The notes: generated by a model from the letters alone, not told the origin. 40,508 bases of DNA from an uncultured Haliea sp. (GCA_913061145.1 CAJXUQ010000027.1:1-40508); one strand, 5' to 3'; numbered from the stretch's first letter, positions 18,571 to 28,659 are shown. A program made the numbers and translations.

Positions 18571-21222
18571 TTAAAGGGTGGTGGGATCGACTTTGTCCGG
18601 GGAGATGCCCAGGGCCTGCATGGCCTCGACCACCACAGCCGCCTTCAGCGCCCCTTCATCCACCAGCGCCTTGAGGGCCGCCAGCACAACGAACTCCCGG
18701 CTCACCTCGAAAAACCGTCGCAGACGCTCACGGGTGTCACTGCGACCGTAGCCATCCGTACCCAACACCGCATAGCGACGGGGAATGAACTGGCGCAGCT
18801 GTTCTGCATGCGCTTTCATGTAGTCAGTCGCCGCAATGACAGGCCCGTCATGCCCCTCCAGCTGCTGGGTCAGGTAAGGCACGCGCGGCTCGTCCGCCGG
18901 GTGCAGCAGGTTCCAGCGCGCCACACTCTTGCCCTCGCGCTGCAGCTCGTTGATGCTCGTCAGGCTCCACACATCCGCTGCCACACCGTAGTCCTGCTCC
19001 AGCATGGCCGCAGCCGCCTCGACTTCCCGCAATATGGTGCCGGCGCCCATGAGTTGCACGCGCGGCCCCTTCTTGCGCGTCGAGCGCCGCAGGGCGTAGA
19101 TGCCACGCACGATGCCTTCCTCCGCACCCTGGGGCATCTCGGGCTGCTGGTAGTTTTCGTTCATCGTGGTGATGTAGTAGAACTTGTTCTCCCCTTCCTG
19201 GTACATGCGACGCAAACCGTCCTGGATGATGACGGCCAGCTCATAGGCATAGGCGGGGTCGTAGCTGACGCAGTTGGGGATGGTGCTGGCCAGGATGTGG
19301 CTGTGGCCGTCCTGGTGTTGCAGTCCTTCCCCGTTGAGCGTGGTGCGACCCGCCGTGGCACCGATCAGAAACCCCCGCGCCTGGCTGTCGCCAGCCGCCC
19401 AGGCCAGATCGCCAATACGCTGGAAACCGAACATGGAGTAGAAGATGTAGAACGGCACCATCGGATAGCCGCTGGTGCTGTAGGAGGTCGCCGCCGCGAT
19501 CCAGGCGGAGAAGGCACCGGCTTCGTTGATGCCCTCCTCCAGGATCTGTCCCTTCTGGTCTTCCTTGTAGAACATGATTTGCCCGGCGTCCTGCGGCGTG
19601 TAACGCTGGCCAACGGAAGAATAGATGCCCAGTTGGCGGAACATGCCTTCCATACCGAAGGTGCGGGCCTCATCGGGTACGATGGGCACCACGCGCTCGC
19701 CAATATGCTTGTCCTTGACCAGGGTTGAGAGCAGGCGCACGAACGCCATCGTGGTGGAGATTTCCCGCTTGCCGCTACCCTTGAGCTGGTTGTCGAAGGC
19801 ACTGAGCGGCGGCGTCTCCAGCAGCTCAAGCTCCTTGCGCCGAGCAGGAATCAACCCACCCAGCTCTTCCCGCCGCTGCATCATGTAGCGCATTTCCGGG
19901 CTGTCCGGTGCTGGCCGGTAATACGGCACATCCTTGAGCTCGGAATCCGATATGGGAATGCCGAAGCGATCGCGGAATGCCTTCAGGCTGTCGAGATCGA
20001 GCTTCTTCAGCGAGTGGGTCTCGTTATTGGCTTCGCCCGACTCGCCCGTGCCGTAGCCTTTGACGGTCATCGCCAGAATCACTGTGGGACGTTCGTGCTG
20101 CGCGACCGCCTGGGCATAGGCCGCGTAAAGCTTGTAGGGGTCGTGGCCGCCACGGTTGAGGTACATGATGTCGTCGTCCGACAAGTCCTCGACCAGCTTC
20201 AGGGTCTCCGGGTACTTGCCGAAGAAATGCTCACGGGTGTAGGCGCCACCGTTGTACTTGTAGTTCTGCAGCTCACCATCGCAGACCTCGTCCATGCGCT
20301 GCTGCAGCAGGCCGCTGTCGTCTTTCTCCAGCAGCGGGTCCCACTTGCGCCCCCAAATCACCTTGAGCACGTCCCAGCCCGCACCGCGGAACACGCCCTC
20401 CAGTTCCTGAATGATCTTGCCGTTGCCGCGCACCGGACCATCCAGCCGCTGCAGATTGCAGTTGACCACGAAAATCAGATTGCCGAGGCGCTCCCGCCCG
20501 GCCATGGAAATGGCACCCAGTGACTCCGGCTCGTCGCACTCTCCATCGCCGAGGAAACACCACACGTTGCGATCGCCATGATCGACAAGCCCGCGGCTCT
20601 GCTGATACTTCATCACGTGGGCCTGGTAGATGGCCTGAATGGGCCCCAGCCCCATGGACACCGTGGGGAATTGCCAATAATCGGGCATCAGCCAGGGGTG
20701 TGGGTAGGAGGACAGGCCATTGCCATCGACTTCGCGGCGGAAGTTATCCAACTGCTCTTCGGTCAGCCGGCCTTCCAGGTAGGAGCGGGCATACATGCCG
20801 GGGGCACTGTGTCCCTGGTAGAACACAAGATCACCGGGATGCCCGTTCTCGTTGCCGCGGAAGAAATAGTTGAAGCCCACATCGTACAGGGTAGCGCTGG
20901 AGGAAAACGAGGAGATGTGACCACCCAGCCCCTCGTCGTTGTCGTTGGCGCGCATCACCATGGCCAGTGCGTTCCAGCGCACCAGAGACCGGATGCGACG
21001 TTCCATGAACAGGTCGCCGGGCATCAGCTTTTCATCGCGCGGTGCGATGGTATTCCGGAACGGTGTGGTAATCGCCGTCGGCAAACGCACGCCGGTCTCG
21101 GTGGCGTGCTTGGCAAGCTCGATAAGCAACTCAGCGGCGCGCTCCGGCCCACTGTATTTGCTGACCGCGTCCAGCGCGTCCATCCATTCCCGTGTTTCGA
21201 TCGGGTCCTTGTCTTCGGTCAT
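18571..21222 (-). CDS. aceE: Pyruvate dehydrogenase E1, homodimeric type
   Basis: An 883-residue thiamine diphosphate enzyme that decarboxylates pyruvate and acetylates the lipoyl groups of AceF. Seen: the ThDP motif GDGECDEPES...NCNLQRLDGPV (about 230-265), HGDRNVW before it, and RTTLNGEGLQHQDGHSH in the C-terminal half. The length is close to the E. coli enzyme. I start at MTEDKDPIETREW (ATG 21222) because GAGGAG lies ten bases upstream; the six extra upstream codons carry nothing family-like. The 253-base region before it holds a -10 candidate and two operator-like palindromes. Confidence 0.97.
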   Translation of the reverse strand: MTEDKDPIETREWMDALDAVSKYSGPERAAELLIELAKHATETGVRLPTAITTPFRNTIAPRDEKLMPGDLFMERRIRSLVRWNALAMVMRANDNDEGLGGHISSFSSSATLYDVGFNYFFRGNENGHPGDLVFYQGHSAPGMYARSYLEGRLTEEQLDNFRREVDGNGLSSYPHPWLMPDYWQFPTVSMGLGPIQAIYQAHVMKYQQSRGLVDHGDRNVWCFLGDGECDEPESLGAISMAGRERLGNLIFVVNCNLQRLDGPVRGNGKIIQELEGVFRGAGWDVLKVIWGRKWDPLLEKDDSGLLQQRMDEVCDGELQNYKYNGGAYTREHFFGKYPETLKLVEDLSDDDIMYLNRGGHDPYKLYAAYAQAVAQHERPTVILAMTVKGYGTGESGEANNETHSLKKLDLDSLKAFRDRFGIPISDSELKDVPYYRPAPDSPEMRYMMQRREELGGLIPARRKELELLETPPLSAFDNQLKGSGKREISTTMAFVRLLSTLVKDKHIGERVVPIVPDEARTFGMEGMFRQLGIYSSVGQRYTPQDAGQIMFYKEDQKGQILEEGINEAGAFSAWIAAATSYSTSGYPMVPFYIFYSMFGFQRIGDLAWAAGDSQARGFLIGATAGRTTLNGEGLQHQDGHSHILASTIPNCVSYDPAYAYELAVIIQDGLRRMYQEGENKFYYITTMNENYQQPEMPQGAEEGIVRGIYALRRSTRKKGPRVQLMGAGTILREVEAAAAMLEQDYGVAADVWSLTSINELQREGKSVARWNLLHPADEPRVPYLTQQLEGHDGPVIAATDYMKAHAEQLRQFIPRRYAVLGTDGYGRSDTRERLRRFFEVSREFVVLAALKALVDEGALKAAVVVEAMQALGISPDKVDPTTL

Positions 21223-21272
21223 GCGGCTTAAACTCCTCAAGCGGGGTGGCTTGTGCGTACGCAGCTTTATTA

Positions 21273-21287
21273 GTTCTTAAATAGAAC
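21273..21287 (-). promoter_or_regulatory. Operator-like palindrome, promoter-proximal site of aceEF
   Basis: GTTCT-TAAAT-AGAAC, a perfect five-base inverted repeat with a five-base AT spacer, followed on the plus strand by CTTAT. It lies 51 bases before the aceE start codon and just downstream of a TATACT -10 candidate, where a bound repressor would block transcription. The same motif recurs at 21416-21430. The binding factor is unknown; this is not the E. coli PdhR consensus. Confidence 0.5.
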
Positions 21288-21314
21288 CTTATATGCACTC
21301 ACAACACAGGGCTG

Positions 21315-21320
21315 AGTATA
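21315..21320 (-). promoter_or_regulatory. Candidate -10 of the aceEF promoter (TATACT)
   Basis: TATACT on the minus strand (AGTATA on the plus), 93 bases before the aceE ATG and between the two operator-like palindromes. No good -35 hexamer is seen at 16-18 bases, so an activator or another start may be involved. Confidence 0.4.
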
Positions 21321-21415
21321 GCCGGTAACGTCAGAAATTACCTGCTTTTGCCTGCGCGCGCCTCACGTACGGGGTAGCACAGTACACCACACATACCCGC
21401 TGTGACAAACATACA

Positions 21416-21430
21416 GTTCTTTTATGGAAC
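21416..21430 (-). promoter_or_regulatory. Operator-like palindrome, upstream site of aceEF
   Basis: GTTCT-TTTAT-GGAAC, the second copy of the GTTC-N7-GAAC motif, again followed by CTTAT. It lies 143 bases from the first copy and about 100 bases upstream of the TATACT candidate. Conservation of both half-sites and the flanking CTTAT argues against chance. It is 46 bases downstream of the M16 protease stop codon, outside any gene. Confidence 0.45.
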
Positions 21431-21475
21431 CTTATTCGACACTTTCATGCCACAGAGGCCGCGCAGACGGCAATG

Positions 21476-24334
21476 CTACTGGATGGTGTAGACCCCCATA
21501 CGCGCCTTCACCGCCGCCGCCGACTCAACCGACTCACCATAACCACCCGGAACGGCTGCCGCTTTGCCCGGAGCAACCACCAGCAGGGACCGCCGCTGCT
21601 GCATGAACACCGCGTCGAAGTAGCGGCGCCAGTCATCGAGCGCCATGGATTGCACCGCCTCGGCGAGCTGCTGGCGGCTGTCAAATGCCGTTTCGCGCTT
21701 GGCGATCGACTGCCAGTAGAACTCCGCCCGCTCCCACAGGTTCTTGTCGGGGCGGAGGATCTCACCGACCAGGGAGTCGCGGTAGCGCAGGAACTGCGCC
21801 TCATCAAGACTGGCGTCGACGCCGTCCAGATAGCGATCCATCGCCTCGACAATGGCGGGCGCGGGCGTATTGGGCGACTGGATAAGCATCATCAACCCCG
21901 GCACGTCCAGCTGCGGCCAGGCAAAGGCGCTGACCACGTAGCCCAGCTGCTGCTCGGTGCGCAGCTGCTGGTAGAAACCCGTCTTGATAACGTGCGCGGT
22001 CAAAGCCGTTGCCGCCCTGTCGCTCCAGGTATCCCCCGCTGCCTGCAGGTACCATCCCACTACCGCGTCGTCATGGGGCACTTCCACCACATACTTCAGG
22101 GCAGTCCCGGGCTCCAGACGGGTCACCTGCAGCGGGGGCATTGCGAGGGGCTCACCGGGGGCCAGCAGCGTGTTCACACGCTCTGCCACAGCCTGCACCT
22201 TGTCCGCCGTGTAGTTGCCGTAGAGCAGGGTTTCCGCTGTTGCCTCACCCCAGAAATCCCGCACCCAGGCGTTCAGACCGGACAGGCTGATTGCCTCCAG
22301 TGCATCAATCAGCGGCTGTTCACCCCACTCATCATGCAACAACGCCTCGCGGGCATCGTCGATCACCTGGCTGCTGGGTCGCTTGGCCACGGCGTTCTTC
22401 AGGCCGCGCACCATGTCAGCGCGGATATTGTTGAAGCGCTGATCACTGAAACTGGCCTCATCGATCGCGACCAGCAGGCGATCCAGCAGACGCTGCTGTT
22501 TGTCGTCATAGCCGCTGATACGCAGGCTGATACCCTGCGCATGCTTGTAGACATCGAAATTCAGCCCTGCCAACAACGCAGGATAGGTAAACTCGTTGAC
22601 GGCATCTTTCAACAGCGCGGTATACAACAAGGCCGCAGCCGCCTGCTCGGGAGTCTCTCCCACATGCGGCGAGCGGAAGTTGATGTACAGGGCCCCGCGA
22701 GGCACACCAAACTCCGTATCCTGACCGAACCAAACGGTCTGGCGCGCAGTTTCCAGGGTACGCTCCGGCGCCTGCGCAACCGGATCCTCGCTCACCAACG
22801 TGACATCTTCGGCAATAAACTCATTCGGGGCGGGCAAGGCCAATGCGGTATCACCCACCGGCGCAGTCCAGCGCGCAAGCAGCTCGGCGCTCACGGTCTG
22901 CACGCTGTAGGGTACCTCGTAGTGGGGGCTTACCCTGTCGACCGGAACCGAGGCATGGCTGATGGTCACCAGTGCGTTTTCCGGCACCACCGAGGCCAGC
23001 AGCTCCTCGATCAGCGCTGGCGCATATTCGCTCATCAGGCTGCCACCACGGAGGATGTCTTCGGGGGCGTAATCGTGCATACCGCTGGCCAGCGCACTGA
23101 CATAGTTCACCGGGTTCGCCTGCTCGCGAAAACGGAACTGCAGGTCGGCCAGACGTGACTGCTCGTCGTACAACCACTGCTGCGGGCCTTCGGCACGCAG
23201 CAGGTCGAGGTAGGCGAACAGCAGTTGCAATACCCTGTCCTGCCCGGCGAGTCCCGCTTCCGTCAAGCCGATACTGATACTGAACAAGGCGCCGCCGCGC
23301 CAGCCGAGCCCCGAGCCTGCCGCCAGCGTCTCCGCCAGGCCCTCTGCCTTGAGCTGGGACAACAGACTGCCGGCCCCCTCGTGCCCGACCAGGTTGCCGA
23401 GGTAGGCAAGGGGGTTGCTGCGATAGTCAATGCGGTAGTCCGCTACCGGAAACGACACTTCCAGCTGGCGCAGGGTCGCCTGGGGCTGGACCTGCAGCAG
23501 CATGGGCAGGCTTTCCGGTGTGAAAAGTGGTTCGGGTATATCCGTCACGTCCACGTCACGGTTGGGGACAGCGCTGAACAGCGGCGTCACCAGTGCTTCC
23601 AGCTGTTCAAGCGACTCGGCACCAAACACCACCAGGCGCATCTTGTCAGCCGAGTAGTGCTGTTCGTAGAAACGCAGCAGATCTTCGCGGATCGGCTGTT
23701 CCGGCGTGTCCGCGAGGGTTTGCAGGCTGCCCACTGTGAACTGGCTGAAGGGATGCGCCGGGTTCATGACGTCCTGCAGCACATCCAGACCTCGCCGCGA
23801 GTCACTGCGCAGCCCCATCTGGTATTCCGCCTCGACCGCATTCATCTCGCGCTCGACATAGACAGCGTCAAAGCGTGGGGCGATGAAGAACTGGGCAAAC
23901 CGGTCCAGCGCGCCGGGTAAATACGCTGCCTGGATATCAAAGAAATAATTGGTGTGCTCGAAGCTGGTGTAGGCGTTGTGGCTGCCACCGTGCTGGTCGA
24001 TGTACTGCTGATAATCCCCCGCCTCCGGGTACTTGTCGGTGCCGAGGAACAGCATGTGTTCGAGGAAGTGCGCCAGGCCCTCGCGTCCGGGTGGGTTATC
24101 CCCGCTGCCTACCAGCACATCGAGGGCAGCGGCCGCCTTGGGTGCATCCGGGTCGGAAATGAGCAGCACCTCAAGCTGGTTGGGGAGTGTGAGGTAGCGG
24201 TAGGCATAGTCGTCATTGGGGCTCTTAACCGGCTGTGGCTGTGCCGGGGGAAGGCTGGCACAGGCAGCCAGCAGGGCGAGCACAGTAAACAGGGCCAGTG
24301 ATCGATGCCACCGTCCAAACCGGGTTGCTTGCAT
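21476..24334 (-). CDS. M16 insulinase-family zinc protease, lipoprotein (pitrilysin-like)
   Basis: A 952-residue exported M16A metalloprotease related to protease III/insulysin. Seen: signal peptide with lipobox LAAC (C25), the inverted zinc motif H89-F-L-E92-H93 and the third ligand E170 in NAVEAEY, 77 residues after H93 as in pitrilysin. Further half-domains follow (NYVSALASGMHDYAPEDILRGG, QLGYVVSAFAW). Such enzymes degrade small polypeptides in the periplasm. The lipid anchor is a difference from the soluble E. coli enzyme. It starts four bases after the AI-2E permease stop with GGAG at seven bases, so the two are coupled. Confidence 0.94.
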   Translation of the reverse strand: MQATRFGRWHRSLALFTVLALLAACASLPPAQPQPVKSPNDDYAYRYLTLPNQLEVLLISDPDAPKAAAALDVLVGSGDNPPGREGLAHFLEHMLFLGTDKYPEAGDYQQYIDQHGGSHNAYTSFEHTNYFFDIQAAYLPGALDRFAQFFIAPRFDAVYVEREMNAVEAEYQMGLRSDSRRGLDVLQDVMNPAHPFSQFTVGSLQTLADTPEQPIREDLLRFYEQHYSADKMRLVVFGAESLEQLEALVTPLFSAVPNRDVDVTDIPEPLFTPESLPMLLQVQPQATLRQLEVSFPVADYRIDYRSNPLAYLGNLVGHEGAGSLLSQLKAEGLAETLAAGSGLGWRGGALFSISIGLTEAGLAGQDRVLQLLFAYLDLLRAEGPQQWLYDEQSRLADLQFRFREQANPVNYVSALASGMHDYAPEDILRGGSLMSEYAPALIEELLASVVPENALVTISHASVPVDRVSPHYEVPYSVQTVSAELLARWTAPVGDTALALPAPNEFIAEDVTLVSEDPVAQAPERTLETARQTVWFGQDTEFGVPRGALYINFRSPHVGETPEQAAAALLYTALLKDAVNEFTYPALLAGLNFDVYKHAQGISLRISGYDDKQQRLLDRLLVAIDEASFSDQRFNNIRADMVRGLKNAVAKRPSSQVIDDAREALLHDEWGEQPLIDALEAISLSGLNAWVRDFWGEATAETLLYGNYTADKVQAVAERVNTLLAPGEPLAMPPLQVTRLEPGTALKYVVEVPHDDAVVGWYLQAAGDTWSDRAATALTAHVIKTGFYQQLRTEQQLGYVVSAFAWPQLDVPGLMMLIQSPNTPAPAIVEAMDRYLDGVDASLDEAQFLRYRDSLVGEILRPDKNLWERAEFYWQSIAKRETAFDSRQQLAEAVQSMALDDWRRYFDAVFMQQRRSLLVVAPGKAAAVPGGYGESVESAAAVKARMGVYTIQ

Positions 24335-24338
24335 GAAC

Positions 24339-25415
24339 TTACTCCAGACTGCGTTGGTTATGGCCCTCTACAGGCGTGGGCCAGGCATTGATCACTGCCT
24401 TGATCAAGGTTGCCAGGGGAATGGCAAAGAAGACGCCCCATACTCCCCAGATACCGCCAAAAAACAACACGGCGAGAATAATGGCCACCGGATGCAGATT
24501 CACGGCCTCGGAGAACAGCAGGGGCACCAGAACATTGCCGTCCAGACCCTGGATGACAAAATAGACCGCCATCAGCCAGTAAAATTCACTCGTGAACCCC
24601 CATTGAAAGAAACCCACCAGCAGTACCGGCAATGTCACAAGCGCCGCACCCAGATAGGGGATGATCACCGACAGGCCAACGCACAGGGCCAACAGGGCCG
24701 CGTAATTGAGCTGCAGGAAGGTAAAGCACACATAGCTGACTGACCCGACGATCAGGATCTCCAGCACCTTCCCTCGCGCATAGTTAGCGACCTGGGTGTC
24801 CATCTCCGACCAGATACGACGCAGCAACGGGCGCTCGCTGGGCAGAAAGGTGGCCAGCCAGCTCAAAATCTGCTGCCGATCCTTGAGAAAAAAGAACACG
24901 AGGATGGGAATCAGGATCATGTAGACCAGCAAGGTCAAAATACTGGGGATGGTCGCCAGTGAACGTGTCACCACCTGCTGACCGAGACCACCCAGCTCTG
25001 CCTGCGCCAGCGCCACCATCTGGTTGATCTGCTGCTGGCTGACGACGTCTGGATAGCGACCGGGCAGCAGGGTCAACAGCTGCCGACCCTGCTCCAGCAT
25101 ACGCGGCATTTCCGAGGCCAGCGCCACCAGCTGACGCCAGACCAGCGGCAGCAGACCGAGCGTCACACCGAAGAAAATACCAACGAACAGCGTGTAGGCC
25201 ACGCTTACGCCCACCCAGCCCGGCAAACCACGCTGCTCCAGACGTCCTGCAAGACCCTGCATCAGATAGGCGAGCACGATAGAAGCCACGACCGGCGCGA
25301 GAATGTCGCCAATCGTCATCAGCAGCGCCACCGCAACAACGAGCAGCACCAGCAAAAGCACCGACTCTTCTTCGAACAGGTAGCGCTTGTACCACTTATT
25401 GAAGATATCCAGCAT
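24339..25415 (-). CDS. AI-2E family transporter (PerM-like permease)
   Basis: A 358-residue inner membrane protein of the AI-2E exporter family. Seen: two N-terminal helices (about residues 17-55), a soluble segment at about 95-145, and a hydrophobic C-terminal half with YLGAALVTLPVLLVGF and the family signature GGIWGVWGVFFAIPLATLIKAV. The name comes from E. coli TqsA; other members export sodium, auxin-like or unknown solutes, so the substrate is open. Gene order TusA-like, permease, M16 protease is compact and leftward; E. coli likewise places perM next to bepA. Confidence 0.92.
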   Translation of the reverse strand: MLDIFNKWYKRYLFEEESVLLLVLLVVAVALLMTIGDILAPVVASIVLAYLMQGLAGRLEQRGLPGWVGVSVAYTLFVGIFFGVTLGLLPLVWRQLVALASEMPRMLEQGRQLLTLLPGRYPDVVSQQQINQMVALAQAELGGLGQQVVTRSLATIPSILTLLVYMILIPILVFFFLKDRQQILSWLATFLPSERPLLRRIWSEMDTQVANYARGKVLEILIVGSVSYVCFTFLQLNYAALLALCVGLSVIIPYLGAALVTLPVLLVGFFQWGFTSEFYWLMAVYFVIQGLDGNVLVPLLFSEAVNLHPVAIILAVLFFGGIWGVWGVFFAIPLATLIKAVINAWPTPVEGHNQRSLE

Positions 25416-25433
25416 GCTGCAGGTCCCTGTTGC

Positions 25434-25676
25434 CTAACGCTTTTTCAGCAGATAGGAGTAAATGCCATCGTGCTCGTCAGAGGCCAACAGCGCGTGGCCG
25501 GACTGCTCCGCGAATACCCGGAAATCGCGCAGTGAGCCGCGGTCAGTCGCCAGCACCCGCAAACACGCTCCGGGCTCCATCCCGTTGAGCGCCCGCTTTG
25601 CCAACAGCAGCGGCATGGGGCAATCAAGCCCCTGCGCATCGACCTCTACCACCGCGTCCTTTGCCTTCTGCATCAT
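25434..25676 (-). CDS. TusA-like sulfur carrier protein
   Basis: An 80-residue TusA/SirA-fold protein. The conserved cysteine C19 stands in LDCPMPLLLAKRAL, the C-P-x-P motif that carries persulfide in TusA, and GACLRVLATDRGSLRDF matches the second conserved block (usually DPG/DPS). The start is one of two adjacent ATGs (25676 or 25673), so length is uncertain by one residue. It lies 18 bases upstream of the permease. A similar small gene sits with perM/bepA homologues in other gammaproteobacteria. The acceptor protein is unknown. Confidence 0.88.
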   Translation of the reverse strand: MMQKAKDAVVEVDAQGLDCPMPLLLAKRALNGMEPGACLRVLATDRGSLRDFRVFAEQSGHALLASDEHDGIYSYLLKKR

Positions 25677-25867
25677 CCACCCGCCGGGTTTGTCCGCCGC
25701 GCAGTATATCCATTCATCCGATACACCCCAACAGCGCTGAACTTTTCTGTAAAACGATCATCACAGGGACTGTTACCGTGCTGGGCCGCCTGCGCGCCGT
25801 TCACGTACAATACAGGGATTGCCCTTGGCCCGCGCGGCTGTCATTACACGTGGTATGTAAAGAGCGT

Positions 25868-27334
25868 ATGCTGCTCCGACGTTTCAGACCGACCCTGCTG
25901 CACGCCGCCCTGCTGGCGACACTGCTGCCCCTGACTACGGCATCGACACAGGCCGTGGAGGGGCTAAAGCTGCCCAATCTGGGTGAGTCCAGTACCAGCC
26001 TGTTCTCCGCCGAATACGAGTACCAGCTGGGCCGCACCTGGCTGAAGATTTTCCGCAGCCAGGCGGCCACCATGGACGATCCGCTGCTGTTCGATTATCT
26101 GGAAGACCTGATCTACCGTCTGGTCATACACAGTCAGCTGGAGGATCGACGCATCGACCTGGTGCTGGTCGACAACCCGACTATCAACGCGTTTGCCGTC
26201 CCCGGGGGCGTGATCGGCGTGCACAACGGCCTGCTGATGTATGCCCAGACAGAAGACGAACTGGCCTCGGTGTTGGCGCATGAAATCGCGCACCTGAGTC
26301 AACGTCACTTCTCGCGCCGTGTGGAGTTCCAGCGCAATCAGCAGCCACTGAACCTGGCTGCCATGCTGGCGGGCTTCGTGTTGCTGGCCACGGCCGGCGG
26401 CGATGCGGGCATGGCCGCGCTGTCTGCGGCCCAGGCGGCAGCCCAGGATTCGGCATTGCGTTACAGCCGCAGCAACGAGGCGGAAGCCGACCGTGTCGGC
26501 ATGCAGACGCTGGTTGCGGCCGGCCTCGACCCGCATGCAACACCGGCCATGTTCGAGCGCATGCTGCAGGCCTCGCGCTACGCCAGCGGCAACCGCATCC
26601 CCGAGTTCCTGCGCACCCACCCCCTTTCGGAAAACCGCATTGCCGACACCCGCAACCGGGCGCGCCAGTACGCCAGCCCGGCGAACAGGGATGACCTGCA
26701 ATACCAGTTGATGCGCGCCCGGGTCGCCAACCACCTCGCCGCAACACCGGAAGCCGCGATACAGCAGTTTCGCGGTGAGCTGGATGGCAACACGCGCTCA
26801 CGCGAGGCATCCACCTACGGCCTGGTTCTGGCGCTGACGGAGGCGGGCCGGGTGGATCAGGCCGCACTGGAACTGGACAGCATCTGGTCCAGCAACCCGG
26901 AACGCCTTGAGTACAAGCTGGCCAATGCGGACATCCTCATGACGCGCGGCGAGCCGGGCAAGGCGGCAGAGCTGCTGGAGCATGAGCTGAAGCTGTCTCC
27001 CGGCAGCCACCCGCTGGCGATGGCGTATGCGCGGGCCCTGATGCAAGACCGCAAACCGCATATTTCGGAGGCTGTGCTGCTCGAGCAGAGCAAGGTGCGG
27101 CCCGAGGACCCCGCACTCTGGTATCTGCTGGCCGAGGTTCAGGGCCTGTCAGGAAATATTGTCGGCCTGCATCAATCTCGCGCCGAATATTTCATCCTTA
27201 CGGGCAACCTGGGTGAGGCTGAGAAACAGTTGAGCTATGCACTGAAGCTGGTGGGCTCAAACCACGTCGCGGCTGCGCGCATCAACGAGCGCCTGAGCGA
27301 TATCAACACATTGCGCGAACGAATGGATATCTGA
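25868..27334 (+). CDS. bepA: M48 metalloprotease BepA-like, outer membrane assembly quality control
   Basis: A 488-residue periplasmic zinc protease, one residue from the E. coli BepA length. Seen: signal peptide (MLLRRFRPTLLHAALLATLL...ASTQA), zinc motif H138-E-I-A-H142 in LAHEIAHLSQRHF, the downstream acidic ligand region E204-A-E-A-D208 in SNEAEADRVGM, HPLSENRIADTR, then C-terminal TPR repeats (about 290-488). BepA chaperones or degrades LptD and other stalled outer membrane proteins. The frame is open far upstream, but homology and the signal peptide begin at ATG 25868. It diverges from the TusA-like gene and ends one base before the convergent nadA stop. Confidence 0.93.
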   Translation: MLLRRFRPTLLHAALLATLLPLTTASTQAVEGLKLPNLGESSTSLFSAEYEYQLGRTWLKIFRSQAATMDDPLLFDYLEDLIYRLVIHSQLEDRRIDLVLVDNPTINAFAVPGGVIGVHNGLLMYAQTEDELASVLAHEIAHLSQRHFSRRVEFQRNQQPLNLAAMLAGFVLLATAGGDAGMAALSAAQAAAQDSALRYSRSNEAEADRVGMQTLVAAGLDPHATPAMFERMLQASRYASGNRIPEFLRTHPLSENRIADTRNRARQYASPANRDDLQYQLMRARVANHLAATPEAAIQQFRGELDGNTRSREASTYGLVLALTEAGRVDQAALELDSIWSSNPERLEYKLANADILMTRGEPGKAAELLEHELKLSPGSHPLAMAYARALMQDRKPHISEAVLLEQSKVRPEDPALWYLLAEVQGLSGNIVGLHQSRAEYFILTGNLGEAEKQLSYALKLVGSNHVAAARINERLSDINTLRERMDI

Positions 27335-27335
27335 A

Positions 27336-28409
27336 TCAGGCGCGACCCAGCACGCTCTTGTTGAGATTGGCGGCAAAATCGAGCATGCGGCGCAACGGCA
27401 CCATGGCTTGCTGCCCTACGACCGGGTCGACGAATACCTCGTTGCCGCCGCGTTCAAACACCTGATCCAGCGCTTCCAGTTCGTTCATTGCCATCCAGGG
27501 GCAATTGGCGCAGCTGCGACAGGTAGCGCCATTGCCCGCCGTCGGGGCGATAATGAATTCCTTGTCCGGTGCCTGCTGTTGCAGCTTGTAGAAGATGCCC
27601 TGGTCCGTGGCGACGATAAAACGGGGGTTCGGCATCTCCCTGGCGGCGCGGATGATCTGCGTGGTCGAACCGACCCGATCGGCCAGTTCGAGAACCGCCG
27701 CAGGCGACTCGGGGTGCACCAGCACCGCGGCGTCCGGATAGACCCGTTTCAGATCGGCTATCCCGCGGGCCTTGAATTCCTCATGCACAATACAGGCGCC
27801 GTCCCACATGAGGATGTCGGCACCGCTCTGGCGGCGCACATAGTCCCCAAGGTGTTTGTCCGGGGCCCAGATGATCTTCTTGCCCTGCGCCGCCAGGTGC
27901 TCGGCCACATCCAGGGCAATGCTCGAGGTTACTACCCAGTCCGCGCGCGCCTTTACCGCCGCCGAGGTATTGGCATACACCACCACCTCGCGGTCTGGAT
28001 GCGCATCACAGAAGGCTGAAAATTCCTCGATCGGACAACCGAGATCCAGGGAGCAGGTCGCCTCAAGCGTGGGCATCAGCACACGCTTTTCGGGGGTGAG
28101 GATTTTCGCGGTTTCCCCCATAAAACGTACCCCGGCCACAATCAGCGTGGTCGCCGGGTGATCGTGCCCAAAGCGCGCCATTTCCAGAGAATCCGACACG
28201 CAGCCACCGGTCGCCTCGGCCAGCGCCTGAATCGCCGGGGCGGTGTAGTAATGCGCAACAATCACCGCATTTTCCGCGCGCAGACGCTCGCCAATGCGCG
28301 CGCACAGCTCGCGCTCCTGCTCGGGGCTCAGCTCGTGCCGCTGAGCATTATCCAGATGAACCTGAACCTGCTTGCGGATGGATTCCAGCTTGTCGGAGGC
28401 AATGCTCAT
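27336..28409 (-). CDS. nadA: Quinolinate synthase
   Basis: A 357-residue enzyme that condenses iminoaspartate with dihydroxyacetone phosphate to quinolinate in NAD synthesis. The three [4Fe-4S] ligands line up with E. coli NadA: C119 ([11 protein letters not shown]), C206 ([10 protein letters not shown]) and C303 ([10 protein letters not shown]). [19 protein letters not shown] and [12 protein letters not shown] are also family blocks. I start at ATG 28409 ([10 protein letters not shown]); the frame runs 13 codons further up to 28448 without homology. Monocistronic by appearance, divergent from the GGDEF-EAL gene with an AT-rich 250-base spacer. Confidence 0.96.
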   Translation of the reverse strand: MSIASDKLESIRKQVQVHLDNAQRHELSPEQERELCARIGERLRAENAVIVAHYYTAPAIQALAEATGGCVSDSLEMARFGHDHPATTLIVAGVRFMGETAKILTPEKRVLMPTLEATCSLDLGCPIEEFSAFCDAHPDREVVVYANTSAAVKARADWVVTSSIALDVAEHLAAQGKKIIWAPDKHLGDYVRRQSGADILMWDGACIVHEEFKARGIADLKRVYPDAAVLVHPESPAAVLELADRVGSTTQIIRAAREMPNPRFIVATDQGIFYKLQQQAPDKEFIIAPTAGNGATCRSCANCPWMAMNELEALDQVFERGGNEVFVDPVVGQQAMVPLRRMLDFAANLNKSVLGRA

Positions 28410-28659
28410 GATCGGCCCGTCGTGCGAAAAGGCGGGGGATTCTAGCACAATTTAAGCGGATGTCGCCGCGTGCAAGGTCGGCACTGCGGACCTCTTCGCC
28501 GGAAAAAAATGTGAATGCGTCGGTGTTTGCGAAAAATTACTAGAATTTCTCTCACATACTACGTATAACCTCATGTTAAATATAGAATAAGAAGCGATAT
28601 AACCACGCCGGTGGGGCGCGAGCCCGAAGGCGGCGATATAAGGATGATGCGGGGAGCCT

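Noticed and set aside
17349-18674. A 441-codon + strand open frame opposite aceF, rich in Ser/Thr/Ala/Pro.
   Set aside because: Low-complexity shadow of the Glu/Ala-rich aceF linkers in high-GC DNA; aceF is certain.
25598-25867. Extension of the BepA frame by 90 codons upstream.
   Set aside because: The extension overlaps the TusA-like gene, has no homology, and would bury the signal peptide.
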